Source: JANQIO01 sp965229625 (GTDB taxonomy: Bacteria > Pseudomonadota > Gammaproteobacteria > Pseudomonadales > Halieaceae). From it: DNA of 64,000 bases. Position numbers and translations under genes: made by a program. Of the stretch, positions 61,395-64,000 are shown piece after piece (positions within the stretch are counted from its first letter, which is position 1; every line of letters starts with the position of its first letter). The notes under the pieces were generated by a model. It was given only the letters and a program-made list of their open reading frames with translations. It ran no database searches and was not told the origin of the DNA. The stretch lies in contig CBDDJJ010000002.1 in NCBI GenBank assembly GCA_965229625.1, positions 1,736,001-1,800,000 of the forward strand, read 5' to 3'.

Positions 61395-63593
61395 GTGCGG
61401 TTGTGGTTGTCTCCCAAGTCGTTGTACTGGGCTCTTCTTGCCAGTTTCTTATCTCATTCTCTTTCTGGTTGTTTCAAAGCCGAACTGAATGGCCCTATCG
61501 AAGGGTCCACCATTGAGGTCAGGCACTATAACCCTGACTCACAGGCGCCGCCTTACTTCAGCACCACCGGCTTGAGCACCGCGGCCTACGAAGCAGTGTT
61601 TGGCGTCGACGGCTGGAACCAAAACACGGATGCGGCGCAGCTCAACCTGTTGGGGTGGGGAGTCGTGAGGGAAACCCAGGTTATCCCCTCTGAATACTAT
61701 CTGGCAGAATCGGTGGGCGGGCAGGCGGTAGACCTGAATGGAGACTCCGTAGTCGACGCCCAACCAACGCCCCTGGCCGGCAGCTTGCATGGGTACCTGA
61801 CCGGAGAACAAATGCGCAGCACCCGGGCGCGGCTGAACCCGGTCACTGAAGCCATCTTTCAGCATATGAGCGGCGCTGCAGATATGTACTATCCGCTCTC
61901 GCCACAGCTCGACAAGTTTGCACAGAGATACGTCTCAGATCTGAACGAAGACGGGCAGATTGGCTACGAAGACCTGTTCGAACTGACTGCGGGCAATTTC
62001 CCCGCCGGTAACTTTCCTAACAAGGCCGCCTGGGACGCAATGATCGAGGCAGTGATCGCCGACGATCAGGACGCACTCACAGTTGCAAGCTTCGAGTTGC
62101 TGGGCATGAACAAGGCCAGCTTCGACCAGATTACGGACGAGGTGCTTTACACCTGTGCCCGCGCTACCGGGGAGACCGACCTACCGGCGATACGTAACTT
62201 ATTGTGCACCTTCGGGTCAGCCAGCAGCCTTGAAGGGATTGAGCAGATGCAGAACCTCGAGCATCTCGATCTCAGTTTCCTGAGACTGTTCTCTCAGGAC
62301 GTGGAAGCGCTGGGCGCACTCACCCAACTCAGGACTCTCATACTTGATGACAACAACCTCAGCGGGGGCGGCGCATTTCTGCAATCGCTAGTGAATCTCG
62401 AAACGCTGAGTCTGAACGATACGAATTTCGATCGCCTGAGCAATGTGGCCGGCCTCAGCAAACTGACGGAACTCAACCTCAATGGCAGTAGTTTCAGAAG
62501 CTTCTCTGGTACAGGGGCCCTCACATCGCTGGCAAGCCTTACCAGTCTGCGCACCTTGAACATGGAGGACGTGAGCGTAAACGACTTCTTCCAGGACGAG
62601 GAAGGCGTTACTCAAACACGCTCGAACTATTCTCCACTGGCGGAGATGACATGGCTGCGTGAACTGGACCTTTCGGGTAGCTCGGTAGAAAGCCATGATT
62701 TCCTGTATGGTCTGACCGGCCTGGAGTCTCTTGAAGTGGGCAGGGCAGCTTCATCCGCGAATGCTCTGGACATAGCGCAGCTCAGTGCACTCCGGAATCT
62801 TGCTCACCTCTCAATCCGCGGTACTGGCGTTGACAATCTTTCAGCCCTCTCAGAGTTGAACGCCTTACGTTCGCTGATTCTGTCGATCTGGGACCTTGAA
62901 TCGCTTGCAGCCCTGACTGGTCTGCCGCCGCTGCGCAGCCTGGACATGGAGATCACCTATCCGAGCGACTCAGTCCCGGACTGGGGCTTCTTTGATCAAC
63001 AGGCTCAATTGGCCGAGCTTGAACTCACAGTCTCCGAGCAGGAGTCCTTTCCCGGTGGGGGTGGCCTTATTTCTCCAGCGACCTTTGACCTGTGGAACCT
63101 CTCTACGAACACCGCATTGGAGCAGTTGTTGGTCAACGCCAACGTAGAAAACCTTAACGCACTCGTGGGCCTCACAGGTATTACAGCCTTAAATCTCCGC
63201 GGCACTGATATCAGCGACCTGTCTCCCCTGTCAGGCATGACTTCCATGGTTTCGCTGATACTCAGCGACTCCACCCGTGGGGCGGGAGGCACTGGCCCTC
63301 TGAATCTAGCACCGCTAAGCCAGATGGTGCTGTTGGAGTCACTCAGCCTCACCGTTGGGGCACCCGCGGACATTTCCGTGCTGCGCAATTTCCAGCAGCT
63401 CGAAGAGCTGACAATCGCCCTCGGAGAGGTCGAGGACTTTGCGCCTCTGTTCGAGCTGCCGAACCTCAGGCGCCTGCAGCCGATCATCGCTGACACAACC
63501 AGTGAAACAGGGGCCGCTGCCTGCGCGGCATTGGCCGAATTGGCGTTACAGCGGCCCTACCTGAGTTTCTCTTCAAGCGCGGGTTGCCCGTAG
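61395..63593 (+). CDS. Leucine-rich-repeat lipoprotein (internalin-like)
   Basis: 732 residues from a GTG with a clear aggag ribosome site. Lipobox LSGC (Cys26). The N-terminal 250 residues are unique, with acidic loops DLNGDSVVDAQ and DLNEDGQIGYEDL that look like EF-hand or dockerin-type calcium sites. From about residue 270 to 710 there are some 15 short leucine-rich repeats of the 'L.LxxLxxLxLxxN' kind (LEHLDLSFLRLF, LRTLILDDNNLSG, LTELNLNGSSF, ITALNLRGTDISDLSPLSGM). It is probably on the outer surface, binding proteins or polysaccharide. Partner unknown. Confidence 0.85.
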   Translation: MRLWLSPKSLYWALLASFLSHSLSGCFKAELNGPIEGSTIEVRHYNPDSQAPPYFSTTGLSTAAYEAVFGVDGWNQNTDAAQLNLLGWGVVRETQVIPSEYYLAESVGGQAVDLNGDSVVDAQPTPLAGSLHGYLTGEQMRSTRARLNPVTEAIFQHMSGAADMYYPLSPQLDKFAQRYVSDLNEDGQIGYEDLFELTAGNFPAGNFPNKAAWDAMIEAVIADDQDALTVASFELLGMNKASFDQITDEVLYTCARATGETDLPAIRNLLCTFGSASSLEGIEQMQNLEHLDLSFLRLFSQDVEALGALTQLRTLILDDNNLSGGGAFLQSLVNLETLSLNDTNFDRLSNVAGLSKLTELNLNGSSFRSFSGTGALTSLASLTSLRTLNMEDVSVNDFFQDEEGVTQTRSNYSPLAEMTWLRELDLSGSSVESHDFLYGLTGLESLEVGRAASSANALDIAQLSALRNLAHLSIRGTGVDNLSALSELNALRSLILSIWDLESLAALTGLPPLRSLDMEITYPSDSVPDWGFFDQQAQLAELELTVSEQESFPGGGGLISPATFDLWNLSTNTALEQLLVNANVENLNALVGLTGITALNLRGTDISDLSPLSGMTSMVSLILSDSTRGAGGTGPLNLAPLSQMVLLESLSLTVGAPADISVLRNFQQLEELTIALGEVEDFAPLFELPNLRRLQPIIADTTSETGAAACAALAELALQRPYLSFSSSAGCP

Positions 63594-63694
63594 CCGCCGC
63601 CGAGGGCTTGCATCCGTAGAGAAACTGATCCTAAGCTGCACCTGCCATACTCCGGAGACGGGGGGCACTCTTGTTTCGCTAAAGGACACCTCTC

Positions 63695-64000
63695 ATGCAT
63701 AAGGCGCTTCTTCTGGTTGCCCTCGGCATCGCAGTCGTCGGCTGCTCCAAGCAGGATTCACAGTCGACATCCCCGCAAGCGATAACGCCTGCAACCCTCA
63801 GCTATCCCGATACACGACGCGAAACGGTGGCAGATACCTACTTTGGCGTGGAGGTCAGCGACCCCTACCGCTGGCTGGAGGATGACCGCAGCGAGGAAAC
63901 CGCGGCCTGGGTGAAAGAGCAGAACGTTGTCACCCGCGCCTACCTGGATGCCATTCCCTACCGCGACAAGATTGCCGCCACCCTGGAAAAGCTGCTCGAC
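63695..64000 (+). CDS. Prolyl oligopeptidase family lipoprotein, 3' truncated by the window
   Basis: Only the first 102 residues are visible. Signal peptide and lipobox VVGC (HKALLLVALGIAVVGC), then a Ser/Pro-rich linker and the S9A N-terminus LSYPDTRRETVADTYFGVEV followed by SDPYRWLEDDRSEETAAWVKEQN. This opening is typical of prolyl endopeptidases, whose propeller and hydrolase domains would follow. Catalytic residues are outside the window. Ribosome site aaagga before the ATG. Confidence 0.88.
   Translation, partial: MHKALLLVALGIAVVGCSKQDSQSTSPQAITPATLSYPDTRRETVADTYFGVEVSDPYRWLEDDRSEETAAWVKEQNVVTRAYLDAIPYRDKIAATLEKLLD

Overview
The window reads as chromosomal DNA of a GC-rich gammaproteobacterium. 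The best fit is a marine Cellvibrionales/Halieaceae-type genome. That placement is inferred from conserved neighbourhoods: glnA-DUF4124-ntrB-ntrC, rhodanese-grxC-secB divergent from gpmI-envC-ctpA, serB divergent from smp, efp-epmA, and a FAN1-type nuclease paired with an XPD-like helicase. No rRNA, tRNA or CRISPR array was seen. Several operons use GTG starts overlapping the previous stop as GTGA.

Layout. 0-10.7 kb: a 5'-truncated surface-type protein, a divergent NarL-type regulator and 7TM histidine kinase, small secreted proteins, a lipoprotein hydrolase, a double beta-propeller protein, a CBS protein and a small membrane protein. 10.8-17.9 kb: an accessory island, clearly AT-richer than its surroundings. 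It opens with an IS3-family element whose orfB carries a 5-bp duplication. It continues with a minus-strand operon encoding a multiubiquitin-type Ubl, an E1-like ThiF protein (DUF6791-ThiF) and a DUF6527 protein, with a small nuclease-like gene beyond. A divergent XRE regulator plus ImmA/IrrE metallopeptidase follows, with a perfect palindromic operator between the two arms. The island ends with an AvcD-like antiphage dCTP/dCMP deaminase and a gene-poor stretch. This island is the most interesting part of the window: a candidate bacterial ubiquitin-like conjugation defence module beside a nucleotide-depletion defence gene.

17.9-27.4 kb: the NAD(P) transhydrogenase operon, a K+ channel, and an ECF sigma/ChrR anti-sigma pair divergent from a lipid-modifying operon (FAD oxidoreductase, DUF1365, cyclopropane-fatty-acid-synthase-like methyltransferase, DUF2878 and a secreted protein). 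Two matching ECF11-like promoters (TGATCY-N16-CGTAAM) face outward in the intergenic region, so the sigma factor probably drives both arms, as in singlet-oxygen responses. 27.4-33.5 kb: a minus-strand operon of sugar dehydrogenase, EamA transporter, FAN1-type nuclease and nuclease-helicase. 33.5-37.1 kb: NhaC, a thioesterase, a repeat cluster, EpmA and EF-P, the last two forming a modification pair.

37.6-49.7 kb: a PilZ-like protein, a 0.7-kb block of cruciform and direct repeats that reaches into the serB 3' end, serB/smp, parC, a cyclic-nucleotide-binding protein, elaA, dtd-pip and typA. 49.9-55.6 kb: the nitrogen-control region, with three NtrC-type sites and a sigma-54 promoter before glnA, two more NtrC-type sites before ntrBC, and trmL. 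55.6-61.2 kb: secB-grxC-rhodanese against gpmI-envC-ctpA. 61.4-64 kb: a leucine-rich-repeat lipoprotein and the N-terminus of a prolyl oligopeptidase lipoprotein cut by the window end.
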